This document shows positions 18,113-26,550 of a DNA stretch of 64,000 nucleotides, one piece after another; within the stretch, counting starts at the first letter, position 1, and each line of letters begins with the position of its first letter. A program made the position numbers and the translations under genes. The notes beneath the pieces were generated by a model that was not told the origin of the DNA, did not search any database, and saw only the letters and a list, made by a program, of their open reading frames with translations. The stretch comes from Oxalobacteraceae bacterium AB_14 (GTDB taxonomy: Bacteria > Pseudomonadota > Gammaproteobacteria > Burkholderiales > Burkholderiaceae_D): the NCBI GenBank assembly GCA_000381565.1, contig KB906724.1, forward strand, positions 1,212,350 through 1,276,349. The letters run 5' to 3'.

Positions 18113-18490
18113 GTGGCGTACACTGGACTACCCCAAACGAGTGTCGAAGACTCGTTGAGAGCGGCAGTTGAGGAAGCCCGGGCAGGGCGGGACGGCTTTT
18201 TGGACTATGCTTTTCATGCACGGGGAGGCGAGGTAAGGGTTTTGGCAGATGTCGTTTTGGAAAAGGATACGATCATCTGCAGAAACCTTTGCGTCTATGC
18301 GGCATCCAACCCTCCTGGCATAAAAAAATCGACAATTGCAAGAGAGCTGCTTGCTGAATTTCGCGCCTTGCTGAAGGTCGGCAATGCCCTTGGATATGAT
18401 GCGATGACCGTGCAAGGAAAGCGCACTGCCGGTAGTAGTTCTGCAAATGTAGGAAAGGCTGTCGACATCAGACGCAGGAGGAAGAAATGA
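18113..18490 (+). CDS. Possible small toxin domain (orphan), upstream of an immunity-like gene
   Basis: About 126 residues from GTG 18113; the start is uncertain because the frame stays open to 17993, but the upstream residues look non-coding. The C-terminus (ALGYDAMTVQGKRTAGSS...NVGKAVDIRR) resembles the ends of ribonuclease-type polymorphic toxin domains, with an Arg after a beta strand and an N-x-G-K turn; this is inference from pattern only. The segment from about 18180 is clearly lower in GC than its neighbours. The stop overlaps the next ATG (ATGA), the usual toxin-immunity layout. No delivery domain precedes it, so it may be a detached C-terminal cassette or simply a hypothetical protein. 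Confidence 0.45.
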   Translation: MAYTGLPQTSVEDSLRAAVEEARAGRDGFLDYAFHARGGEVRVLADVVLEKDTIICRNLCVYAASNPPGIKKSTIARELLAEFRALLKVGNALGYDAMTVQGKRTAGSSSANVGKAVDIRRRRKK

Positions 18491-18780
18491 ATCAATCTGA
18501 AATCGGTGTCGAACTCGTAAAATCGAAGTGGCAACAGGCTAGCGATGTTGAACGGGAACAGGTCTTGTTGGAGCTGAAGCAGCTAGGGCTATCTATTACC
18601 GATGCGATACTGGCGCTGCGAAACTCGGGATTCTATTCGCTAGGCGAGGCGAAAGAATACATCTCGACCAGCCCTGCATGGCATGTTGAAGTCGAAAACG
18701 GCAAGGTTCTGCATGAGGTAGCTTGGCAAGTCCTTGATGATTTTGTCGCTTCTCAACGTCAACAGTCACGACAACCGTAA
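18487..18780 (+). CDS. Small acidic protein, immunity-like partner
   Basis: 97 residues starting MNQSEIGVELV. It is helical and acidic, with SITDAILALRNSGFYSLGEA followed by KEYISTSPAW, a helix-rich pattern also seen in small immunity proteins. An AGGAGGAAG ribosome site lies just upstream inside the preceding gene, and the two overlap by four bases. Base composition is lower in GC than flanking genes. No signal peptide, so it would act in the cytoplasm. Function is not established. Confidence 0.6.
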   Translation: MNQSEIGVELVKSKWQQASDVEREQVLLELKQLGLSITDAILALRNSGFYSLGEAKEYISTSPAWHVEVENGKVLHEVAWQVLDDFVASQRQQSRQP

Positions 18781-18821
18781 CGTTAGCGATTCTCAAGAAC
18801 GGTCAGTGGGCTTTCATATGT

Positions 18822-19601
18822 TTAGACATGCTTTTCTCCAGGCGACATCGGGCGCAGCAGCGCCCGCTGGCTGCCGCGCAGCAGGAACACGCCGTACAGG
18901 CAAAACGGCAGCACCGCCAGCACCGCGGCGAACGGCAGCACCGATCCCTCGCCGGTCTTCGCCGCCGTCAGCGCCGACGTCACCAGCGCGAAGTCCCACA
19001 GGCCGTGCACCACCACCATTGGCCACACCGAGCGCGTGCGCAGGCGGATGGCCGCGTAGCCGACGCCCTGCAGGGAGGCCGCGACCGCTTGCCAGAGCGC
19101 GCTGCTGAAGTCACCGGTCGCCAATCCATTGAGCGTGTGCACCACGCCGAACAGCAGCGACGAGATCAGCACGGCCGGCCAGATCGCATGCCGGTCCAGC
19201 AGGCTTTGCAGGAGCACCGAACGGAACATCAGCTCCTCCGACACCGCGACCAGCGCCGTATTGCAGCCGACGATCAGCAGCACCTGCGACGGCGGCCAGC
19301 CGCCCGCCCACGCCACCAGCAACATCAGCAGCGCATAGAGCAGCGGCGGCCAGACCAGCCACAGCGATTTCCAGGATGCCGGCGCGCCCAGGCCGGCGGC
19401 GCGCCGTTCCGTCGACGCCAGCGCCACCGCCACGGAAAACAGGACCGCCAGCAGCCACGCCGGACCGATGCCGGCGGCCACCGCATCAAACAGCGCCAGC
19501 TGCCGGCCGCCGCTGAGCAGCCTGCCGACGCCCAGGGTCAGGCCCAGCCACAGCACCAGCGCGGCCAGCGCCAACGGCAAAGTAATGCGGACTCTTTTCA
19601 T
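18822..19601 (-). CDS. CPBP-family intramembrane protease
   Basis: 259 residues with about seven hydrophobic segments. The CPBP motifs are EELMFRSVLLQ (the EExxxR motif) at mid-protein, GVVHTLNG and VVVHGLWDF, supplying the Glu and His residues of the Rce1/CAAX-type intramembrane active site. The start at 19601 (MKRVRITLPLA) is preferred to 19646. It is divergent from the following metalloprotease gene. Confidence 0.85.
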   Translation of the reverse strand: MKRVRITLPLALAALVLWLGLTLGVGRLLSGGRQLALFDAVAAGIGPAWLLAVLFSVAVALASTERRAAGLGAPASWKSLWLVWPPLLYALLMLLVAWAGGWPPSQVLLIVGCNTALVAVSEELMFRSVLLQSLLDRHAIWPAVLISSLLFGVVHTLNGLATGDFSSALWQAVAASLQGVGYAAIRLRTRSVWPMVVVHGLWDFALVTSALTAAKTGEGSVLPFAAVLAVLPFCLYGVFLLRGSQRALLRPMSPGEKHV

Positions 19602-19927
19602 GTGCCTGGTTCGTGTTTTGTCTACAGCAATAATACATGAATGCAATTTTGGCGACGGTCAAACGAAAGCCCTGCCAATCTGCCGCCTTCGCTTTCGCTC
19701 CTCTTGACTAACAGACAAATCAAAACTGTGTATTAAAGACAACGGCGCTGATGTGTGTTTGCGCCGGAAACGCCCATGTTTCCGGTCTTCCACAAAAAAA
19801 TGTCCGCCAACTGTTGTGACGGAAAATTAATTAAGTAATACTTAAGTTGAAACTTTTGCATGTCTTGTTCGCAACACATGAATGTTTCACTGGGCATATT
19901 TTCCGTTAAATTAAGGGTATAGCAGGC
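19602..19927. other. 326-base AT-rich intergenic region between divergent genes
   Basis: No gene is seen. It contains poly-A and AT-rich tracts, a GCCGGAAAC...GTTTCCGG inverted repeat near 19765-19785, a perfect palindrome at 19831-19845, and no recognisable sigma-54 promoter (no TGGCAC-N5-TTGC). The promoters of the CPBP gene and of the dockerin metalloprotease should lie here. Confidence 0.6.
19831..19845. promoter_or_regulatory. Perfect palindrome TTAAGTA-A-TACTTAA
   Basis: A 7+1+7 exact inverted repeat, 83 bases upstream of the metalloprotease start. Candidate operator; regulator unknown. Confidence 0.4.
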
Positions 19928-22921
19928 ATGAAACTTTCAGTGAACCCGTCACCGGCTCCCCGCCTCAAAAAGGCAGGGGCAACGCTGCGTCCTACCGCTG
20001 GACGCATGTTATTCGCCTTCATGGCCCTGGGCTGGACCATCTCCAGCGCCGCCGCCGTCATCGCCAAGGATGGAGCGGCCGCCAGTCAGCCGACCGGCGA
20101 CTTTTGGCAGGACGTGGGCGCCGCCAACGGCAGGACCGCGCAATCGGCCAGCACCGCCGGCCCGCGCCGCTTCCACGCCGCCAGCCTGAATCGCCAAGGC
20201 CTGAAGCAACTGGCCCAGTCGGCGCCGCTGGAGCGCACCGAGGCCGCCGCCGTCAGCCCGCTGATCATTTCCCTGCCGCACCCGGACGGCGGCTACCAGC
20301 GCTTCGCCATCGTCGACTCGCCGATCATGGAAGCCGGCCTGGCCGCCAAGCACCCCGAAATCAAGACTTACGCCGGCAAAGGCATCGACGATCCGAACGC
20401 CAGCCTGCGCATGGACATCACTCCGCTGGGCCTGCACGCCTCGGTGCGCACGCCGGCCGGCGCCTGGTATGTCGACCCGCAAATGGTGCTCGACGACAGC
20501 GTCTACAACAGCTACCACAGCCGCGACCTGCCCAATACCCACGGCGCGCTGCGCGAAGCGCCGCTGACCGAGGCGCAGATCGCCCTGTCGCAGGGCTTCT
20601 ACCACGCCGGCGACCAGGTCGAAGTGCGCGGCGCCGGCTTCACGCCGGGCGCCTCGGTCACCTTGTCGGTGCGCAACGAAGGCGACACTGGCACCCGCCA
20701 GAGCCTGGTGGTCAACGCCGACAGCGAGGGCGTGATCAATGCCACGCTGGTGGCCGATCCATCGCGCAACACCGGCGCCTTCGAAGTCAGCGCCACCGAC
20801 GGCGTCTCCTCCAGCACCGTGGCCTACCATGTGGTGGACGACCTGTCCGTCGCCACGCCGGCCACCGGCAAGCAGCTGCGCACCTACCGCCTGGCGCTGG
20901 TCACCGATCCGTCCTACGCCACCTATTTCGGCGGCCCGGCCAACGTGACGGCGGCCAAGGTCACGCTGATCAACCGCGTCACCCAGGTCTATGAGTACGA
21001 GACCGCGATCCGCCTGATGTTGATCAACAATACCGACGCCCTGAACCTGGACAGCGCCGCCCAAATGACAGGCGCCAACGGTCCCTGCGGCGCCAACGCC
21101 TGCTTCAGCGCCAGCCAGGCGGCCAGCTGCGGCAGCGGCACGCTGTCGCGCAACCGCGTCGTCGCCGGCCTGCTGGCTGGCGCCCGCAACTACGACGTCG
21201 GCCACATCGCGCTCGGCCTGAACGGCGGCGGCATCGCCAGCCTGGGCGTGGTCGGGGGCAACAGCAAGGCCCAGGGTTGCACCGGCATTCCCACCCCGGT
21301 CGGCGACTTCTACGCGGTCGATTACGTGGCGCATGAGATGGGCCACCAGTTCTCCGGCAACCACACTTTCAATGGCGTGATCAGCAATTGCTCGGGCGGC
21401 AACCGCAACGCCGGCACCTCGGTGGAACCGGGCAGCGGCTCCTCGATCATGGCCTACGCCGGCATTTGCGGCTCCGACGATTTGCAGACCCACAGCGACG
21501 CCTATTGGTCGCAGCGCAGCTTCGACGAGATCGTCGCCTACACCTCGGGCTCGGAAACCATCATCAACGAAGTGCAGATGCTGGCGCTGACCAATTTCAG
21601 CAGCAACGGCCAGCAATTCCAGCTGCGCTACAACGGCAATGACTCGGCGCCCATCGTCCGCGGCAGCAATTTCAACGCCGGCGGCATCAAGAACGCCATC
21701 GAAGGCATCGCCGGCTGGCCTGCGGGCGGCACCGTCAGCGTCAGTGCGTTGAGCAACGGCGCCGTCACGCTGACCTTCAACGGCGCGCTGGCCGGCACGC
21801 CGGTGCCGTTGCTGCAACTGATTAATTGCAGCGGCGGTTGCAGCGGCTATGTCGGCGAGGTCGCCGTCGGCGGCGCCACCACCCGTCGCGGCGCGCTGTC
21901 GTTGACCGGCAATACCACGCCGGTGGTGACGGTGCCAACCGGCTACACCATCCCGGTGCGCACGCCGTTCGCCCTGACCGGCAGCGCCGCCGATGGCGAA
22001 GGCGACACCCTGACCTATCTGTGGGAGCAGAACGACCGCGCCAACGGCACTGGCACCGGCCTGATCAGCAACGGCAAGACCAATGGCCCGCTGTTCCGCC
22101 AGTTCGGCGTGCGCGCCGTGGTCAGCAACGCGGACGCCATCAAGTACGGTTCGCCGGGTGAAAACCACGTCAGCACCAATCCAACCCGCGTGTTCCCCGA
22201 CCTGTCGCAGATCCTGGCCAACAACACCAACGCCGAAACGGGCGCCTGCCCGGCCGCCGCCGCGACGCCGACGCCGGCCGACATCGAGTGCTTCTCGGAG
22301 TTCCTGCCGACCGCCGACTACGTGGGCTTCAGCGCCAACGCCAATCCGGCCGCGCTGAACTTCCGCCTGACCGCGCGTGACGGCCGTGGCGGCGTCGGCA
22401 ACGCCAGCACCAAGCTGGTGCTGGCGCCCAACGCCGGTCCCTTCCTGGTGACGTCGCCGAACACCGCAGTGTCGCTCGATGGCGGCTCGACCCAGACCGT
22501 GACCTGGAGCGTGGCCAACACCGATGCCGCACCGGTCAACACCGCCAACGTCAAGATCTCGCTGTCCACCGACGGCGGCAACAGCTATCCATACACGCTG
22601 GCGGCCAGCACGGCCAACAACGGCAGCAAGGCCGTCACGCTGCCGCAGGTGGCCAGCAGCACGGCGCGCATCAAGGTGGAAGCGGTCGACAATATCTTCT
22701 TCGATGTGTCGAACGCCAACTTCACGATCCGCCTGGTGGGCGATGTCAACGGTGATGGCGCGGTCAACTGCGACGACCTGGCGCTCATCAAGGCCGCGCT
22801 GGGCAAGCGCACGGGCCGGGCCGGCTACGATGCGCGCGCCGACCTGAACAAGGACGGCGTGGTCGATGCCCGCGACCTGGTCGCCGAGTCGCAACGCATA
22901 CCAGGCGGTTGCCGCCTGTAA
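19928..22921 (+). CDS. Secreted reprolysin-type metalloprotease with C-terminal dockerin
   Basis: 997 residues. A long basic N-terminus precedes a hydrophobic signal segment (about 27-48). The metzincin zinc site HEMGHQFSGNHTF is near residue 469, with SIMAYAG about 45 residues later as the Met-turn. Downstream are Ig/cadherin-like beta domains (about 660-930) including a GEGDTLTYLWEQ segment. The last 60 residues hold two dockerin calcium loops, DVNGDGAVNCDD and DLNKDGVVDARD. It should be exported and attached to a cohesin partner; the gene 90 bases downstream encodes one. There is no PEP-CTERM tail of its own. Confidence 0.9.
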   Translation: MKLSVNPSPAPRLKKAGATLRPTAGRMLFAFMALGWTISSAAAVIAKDGAAASQPTGDFWQDVGAANGRTAQSASTAGPRRFHAASLNRQGLKQLAQSAPLERTEAAAVSPLIISLPHPDGGYQRFAIVDSPIMEAGLAAKHPEIKTYAGKGIDDPNASLRMDITPLGLHASVRTPAGAWYVDPQMVLDDSVYNSYHSRDLPNTHGALREAPLTEAQIALSQGFYHAGDQVEVRGAGFTPGASVTLSVRNEGDTGTRQSLVVNADSEGVINATLVADPSRNTGAFEVSATDGVSSSTVAYHVVDDLSVATPATGKQLRTYRLALVTDPSYATYFGGPANVTAAKVTLINRVTQVYEYETAIRLMLINNTDALNLDSAAQMTGANGPCGANACFSASQAASCGSGTLSRNRVVAGLLAGARNYDVGHIALGLNGGGIASLGVVGGNSKAQGCTGIPTPVGDFYAVDYVAHEMGHQFSGNHTFNGVISNCSGGNRNAGTSVEPGSGSSIMAYAGICGSDDLQTHSDAYWSQRSFDEIVAYTSGSETIINEVQMLALTNFSSNGQQFQLRYNGNDSAPIVRGSNFNAGGIKNAIEGIAGWPAGGTVSVSALSNGAVTLTFNGALAGTPVPLLQLINCSGGCSGYVGEVAVGGATTRRGALSLTGNTTPVVTVPTGYTIPVRTPFALTGSAADGEGDTLTYLWEQNDRANGTGTGLISNGKTNGPLFRQFGVRAVVSNADAIKYGSPGENHVSTNPTRVFPDLSQILANNTNAETGACPAAAATPTPADIECFSEFLPTADYVGFSANANPAALNFRLTARDGRGGVGNASTKLVLAPNAGPFLVTSPNTAVSLDGGSTQTVTWSVANTDAAPVNTANVKISLSTDGGNSYPYTLAASTANNGSKAVTLPQVASSTARIKVEAVDNIFFDVSNANFTIRLVGDVNGDGAVNCDDLALIKAALGKRTGRAGYDARADLNKDGVVDARDLVAESQRIPGGCRL

Positions 22922-23011
22922 GCAGCACACACACTGGCGGCGCCGCCGCCGGGGCACACCCGGCGCGGCGCCGATGCTGAAACCAAGCCTGATGGGCAAA
23001 GGAAAATGAAT

Positions 23012-23596
23012 ATGTTGAGTTTGAATAAATGGAAATTCCCGGCCGGCGCCGCGCTGCTGGCCGCCGCTTTCGCCGCGCCGTCGGCCTATGCGGCCGATCC
23101 GGTGCTGAGCATCGTCGCCACGCCATCGAGCGGCGTGGTGGGCTCGACCATCGAGCTGGACATCCGCATCGACGGCGTGACCGACCTGTATGGCTATAAC
23201 TTCTCGCTGGTGTTCAACCCGGCCTATCTGCAGGCGACCGGCGCCGGCGAGGGGGGCTTGCTGGGTTCCGACGGCGGCGCCACCGACTTTGGTGTGGCCG
23301 ATCTGTCCGGCACGCCTGGGCAGGTGTCCTATGTGTACGGCACCAAGTTCGGCGCCGTGCCCGGCGTCAACGGCGGCGGCAGCCTGGCGCACCTGAGCTT
23401 CAACGTGATCGGCGCCGGCGCCGGCACGCTGAGCTTTACCGACGCGCTGTTCCTGGACCGCAATGGGGGCGACATCAGGACGCAGCTGGGCACGCAGACG
23501 CTGGTGACCACCGCCGTGCCGGAACCCGAGGCTTACCTGATGCTGGGCGTTGGCCTGCTCGGCCTGGCGGCGCTGCGCCGCCGCAAAGCCGGCTAA
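23012..23596 (+). CDS. Cohesin-domain protein with PEP-CTERM sorting signal
   Basis: 194 residues. A signal peptide (ends PSAYA) is followed by a cohesin-like domain of about 130 residues starting PVLSIVATPSSGVVGSTIEL, with YNFSLVFNP and a late AGTLSFTD strand. The C-terminus is a complete PEP-CTERM signal: VPEPEAY, a hydrophobic stretch, then RRRK. Exosortase would process it, leaving the cohesin at the cell surface or in the matrix. The ATG at 23012 is preferred to 23006 because the AAAGGA site is 9 bases away rather than 3. No exosortase gene is in the window. It is paired with the dockerin protease immediately upstream. Confidence 0.87.
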   Translation: MLSLNKWKFPAGAALLAAAFAAPSAYAADPVLSIVATPSSGVVGSTIELDIRIDGVTDLYGYNFSLVFNPAYLQATGAGEGGLLGSDGGATDFGVADLSGTPGQVSYVYGTKFGAVPGVNGGGSLAHLSFNVIGAGAGTLSFTDALFLDRNGGDIRTQLGTQTLVTTAVPEPEAYLMLGVGLLGLAALRRRKAG

Positions 23597-23605
23597 GGTT
23601 GCACC

Positions 23606-23642
23606 GCGCTGCCGCCTTGCTGCGGCAGCGCTTCATCTTTCT
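23606..23642 (+). terminator. Terminator after the cohesin gene
   Basis: Perfect 10-bp stem GCGCTGCCGC / GCGGCAGCGC with a short loop, followed by a T-rich TTCATCTTTCTT. It begins 10 bases after the stop. Confidence 0.75.
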
Positions 23643-23763
23643 TCAGCAGCAGGCGCGCGATAATATTCATAAATTGTGAATGATTGATGGATATCCTGAG
23701 TATTGATGATCTTAAGTGTGAAACATATAGTGACTACACCAACCCATCACTCAGGAGCCCAAC

Positions 23764-24699
23764 ATGAACACCCGCACCACGATTTTCCGCCGCAGCCTGG
23801 CCGCCGCCGCCCTCGTACTGAGCACCGGACTGGCCGCCGCGGCCGCCGCGCCGATCGACGTCAAGGTCGACGGTTTCACCGACCAGTACGCGCAAGTGAA
23901 CGGCGTCAGGCTGCACTACAAGATCGGCGGCCAGGGCAGCCCGGTGGTGCTGCTGCACGGCTATGGCCAGACCGGCCATATGTGGACGCCGGCCATGGCC
24001 GAGCTGGTCAGGCACCACACCGTCATCGTGCCCGACCTGCGCGGCGCCGGCGGCTCGGAAAAACCGGCCGGCGGCTACGACAAGAAAACCATGGCGGTCG
24101 ACATCCATGAACTGGTCAAGGGCATCAGCGGCGAGCCGGCCGCCGTGGTCGGCCACGACATCGGCCTGATGGTGGCCTACGGCTACGCCGCCCAGTTCCC
24201 GGCCGACACCGGCAAGCTGGTGTTGATGGACGCCTTCATTCCCGGCGTCGGCGACTGGCGCAACGCCTTCCCGGCCAAGGCCGTGTGGCACTTCCACTTC
24301 TACGGCGAAACGCCGCTGGCGCTGGTCCAGGGCCGCGAACGCATCTACTTCGAACACTTCTGGAACGACTTCTCGGCCGACAAGACCAAGTCGGTGAAGG
24401 AAGCCGACCGCAAGCTCTACACCGCGGCCTACGCGCAGCCGGGCGGCATGCGTGCCGGCTTCGCCTACTTCAGCGATTTCGAACGCGACGCCGCCGACTT
24501 CGGCCCGATGGCGCAGACCAAGCTGACCATGCCGGTGCTTACGCTGGCCGGCCAGTACTCGGCCGGCGAATTCCTCGGCAAGCAGGTCGGCACGGTGGCC
24601 ACCAATGTGAAGAGCGTCATCGTCCAGGGCTCGGGCCACTGGCTGATCGACGAGGCGCCGGAACAGGTGGTGCCGGCGCTGGTGGAGTTCATCAAATAA
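23764..24699 (+). CDS. Exported alpha/beta hydrolase, epoxide hydrolase-like
   Basis: 311 residues. A signal peptide (ends about residue 29, LAAAAAAP) precedes the alpha/beta-hydrolase fold: oxyanion loop LLHGYGQTGHMW (63-74), nucleophile elbow VVGHDIGL with Asp132 as nucleophile, and SGHWLIDEAPE with the catalytic His near the end. An Asp nucleophile fits epoxide hydrolases and haloalkane dehalogenases rather than Ser esterases. RNA polymerase probably reads it alone; the next gene begins about 100 bases on after an A/T-rich spacer. Confidence 0.85.
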   Translation: MNTRTTIFRRSLAAAALVLSTGLAAAAAAPIDVKVDGFTDQYAQVNGVRLHYKIGGQGSPVVLLHGYGQTGHMWTPAMAELVRHHTVIVPDLRGAGGSEKPAGGYDKKTMAVDIHELVKGISGEPAAVVGHDIGLMVAYGYAAQFPADTGKLVLMDAFIPGVGDWRNAFPAKAVWHFHFYGETPLALVQGRERIYFEHFWNDFSADKTKSVKEADRKLYTAAYAQPGGMRAGFAYFSDFERDAADFGPMAQTKLTMPVLTLAGQYSAGEFLGKQVGTVATNVKSVIVQGSGHWLIDEAPEQVVPALVEFIK

Positions 24700-24803
24700 T
24701 TTTAAAAATATTTAAAAATATTTGTCGATTCGACGCGTGCCGCTTCGTCGTGGAGGTAGAGTGAGCATTCTCACTCGCCCCAACCCACACAAAGGAGAGC
24801 ATC

Positions 24804-25277
24804 ATGACTGCAAAAGTAGATCCGATTCCAGAAGGCATGCACAGCGTCACCCCCCACCTGGTCGTCGACGGCGCGGCGGACGCCATCGAGTTCTATAAAA
24901 AAGCCTTCAAGGCCACCGAGACCGCGCGCATCCCCGGCCAGAACGGCAAATTGATACACGCCGCCGTGCGCATCGGCGACTCCACCGTCATGCTGGTCGA
25001 CGAGATGCCCGACTTCGGCAACCTCGGCCCCAGGAAGCTCAATGGCAGCCCGGTCACGCTGCACATCTACGTGCCCGATGTGGACGCCACCTACGCCCAG
25101 GCGGTCGCCGCCGGCGCCAGCGAGAAGATGGCGCCGGCCGACATGTTCTGGGGCGACCGCTACGGCCAGGTCACCGACCCGTTCGGCCACGTCTGGTCGA
25201 TCGCCACCCACACCCGGGACATGACGCCGGAGGAAATGAACACGGCGATGAAACAGCAAATGCCCAATTGCGGCTAA
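24804..25277 (+). CDS. VOC/glyoxalase-fold protein (PhnB-like)
   Basis: 157 residues with the paired beta-alpha-beta-beta-beta modules of the VOC superfamily: TPHLVVDGAADAIEFYKKAF near the start and RYGQVTDPFGHVWSIATH near the end. This form is often found next to DGPF/YciI and ECF42 sigma genes, as here. An AAGGAG ribosome site lies 7 bases upstream. Metal and substrate unknown. Confidence 0.88.
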   Translation: MTAKVDPIPEGMHSVTPHLVVDGAADAIEFYKKAFKATETARIPGQNGKLIHAAVRIGDSTVMLVDEMPDFGNLGPRKLNGSPVTLHIYVPDVDATYAQAVAAGASEKMAPADMFWGDRYGQVTDPFGHVWSIATHTRDMTPEEMNTAMKQQMPNCG

Positions 25278-25289
25278 CCGGAGAGCGCC

Positions 25290-25703
25290 ATGCGTTTCAT
25301 GATTATCGTTAAAGCCACCGAGGATTCCGAAGCGGGCAAGATGCCCAGCGTCGAGCTGCTGACCGCGATGGGCAAGTTCAACGAAGAACTGGTCAACGCC
25401 GGCGTGCTGCTGGCCGGCGAGGGCGTGCATCCCAGCTCCAAGGGCGCGCGCATCCTGTACGACGGCCCCAAGCGCACCGTCATCGACGGCCCGTTCGCCG
25501 AGACCAAGGAGTTGATCGCCGGTTTCTGGCTGATACAGGTGAAATCGAAGGAGGAGGCCATCGAGTGGATGAAGCGTTGCCCGAATCCGTTCGACACGCC
25601 GTCGGAGATCGAGATCCGCCAGGTGTTCGAGATGGAGGATTTCGGCGAGGCCGCCACGCCGGAGCTGGTCGCGCAGGAAGAAGCCTTGCGCGCCCGCCTG
25701 TGA
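25290..25703 (+). CDS. YciI-family DGPF protein
   Basis: 137 residues. The ferredoxin-like YciI/YCII fold begins MRFMIIVKATED and carries the diagnostic DGPFAETKELIAGFW segment. It starts 12 bases after the VOC gene. Such DGPF proteins are the usual genetic partners of ECF42 sigma factors, and one is encoded two genes downstream. Enzymatic role unproven. Confidence 0.9.
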   Translation: MRFMIIVKATEDSEAGKMPSVELLTAMGKFNEELVNAGVLLAGEGVHPSSKGARILYDGPKRTVIDGPFAETKELIAGFWLIQVKSKEEAIEWMKRCPNPFDTPSEIEIRQVFEMEDFGEAATPELVAQEEALRARL

Positions 25704-25737
25704 TGCTGCTACCTTAGCGAAAACCAAGGAGTACGCG

Positions 25738-26550
25738 ATGGAATTCATGATACTGCGCCGCGCCAACCAGAGCACCGAACGTGGCCAGCAACCGCCCGCG
25801 CTGGAGCCGGGAACCTTTCTCAAACCCAGCACGGAGGCGGTGCGCCTGTTGCGGCGCGACGGCCAGTGGAGCGTGCTGCACGGGCCGTTCGCGCCCAGGG
25901 AACTGGTGGCCGGCTTCACGCTGATCGAGGCCGAATCGAAAGAGGACGCCATCGAACAGGTGCGCTGGTGGCCCTTGTTCGACAGCGGCGCAGTGTATGA
26001 AATCCGCGACGCCGGCTGCCCCGGCAACTGCCTCGGCTTCGACGAGCGCGGCACGGCGGCCGGCACGCTGCCGCGCCGCGACCTAGCCTTGACGCGCTAT
26101 GTGATCTTCATCCGTTCCGACGCCGACCTGGAGGCCGACCTGGTGCCGCCGAAGGAAATCATCGACGTCATGAACGCCTTCAACGAAGCGGGCGTGCAGC
26201 AGGGCGTGCTGCTGGCCGGCGAGGGGCTGATGGCCAGCGCCTCCGCCACCCGCATCCACTTCGCCAATGCGAAGACCTCGGTGGTCGACGGCCCGTTCGC
26301 CGAAGTCAAGGAACTGATCGCCGGCTACTGGATGGTGCAGGCGGCCTCGCTCGACGACGCCATCGCCTGGGCCAAGACCTATCCCTACCCGAGCCCCGGC
26401 GACCTGACGCTGGAGATCCGCGAAGCCTGCGAGCGCATCGCCCACCAGGAATTCACGCCGGAGATGCGCGCGGCCGAAGAGCGCCTGCGCGCCGAGCTGC
26501 TGGAGTCCGGCCTGCGCGAGGCCTTCAGGAAGAAAGCCCGTGGCGGCTGA
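25738..26550 (+). CDS. Two-domain YciI/DGPF protein
   Basis: 270 residues made of two YciI-like halves. The first (1-100) has the eroded motif LHGPFAPRELVAGF; the second (about 120-230) keeps VDGPFAEVKELIAGYW. This suggests duplication and fusion with the N-terminal copy drifting. The last ten bases overlap the sigma factor start (GTG at 26540), so the two are translationally coupled. Confidence 0.87.
   Translation: MEFMILRRANQSTERGQQPPALEPGTFLKPSTEAVRLLRRDGQWSVLHGPFAPRELVAGFTLIEAESKEDAIEQVRWWPLFDSGAVYEIRDAGCPGNCLGFDERGTAAGTLPRRDLALTRYVIFIRSDADLEADLVPPKEIIDVMNAFNEAGVQQGVLLAGEGLMASASATRIHFANAKTSVVDGPFAEVKELIAGYWMVQAASLDDAIAWAKTYPYPSPGDLTLEIREACERIAHQEFTPEMRAAEERLRAELLESGLREAFRKKARGG

Noticed and set aside
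20009..23392. 1127-residue minus-strand frame opposite the metalloprotease
   Set aside because: The sense strand encodes clear HExxH and dockerin motifs; the reverse frame is a composition artefact.
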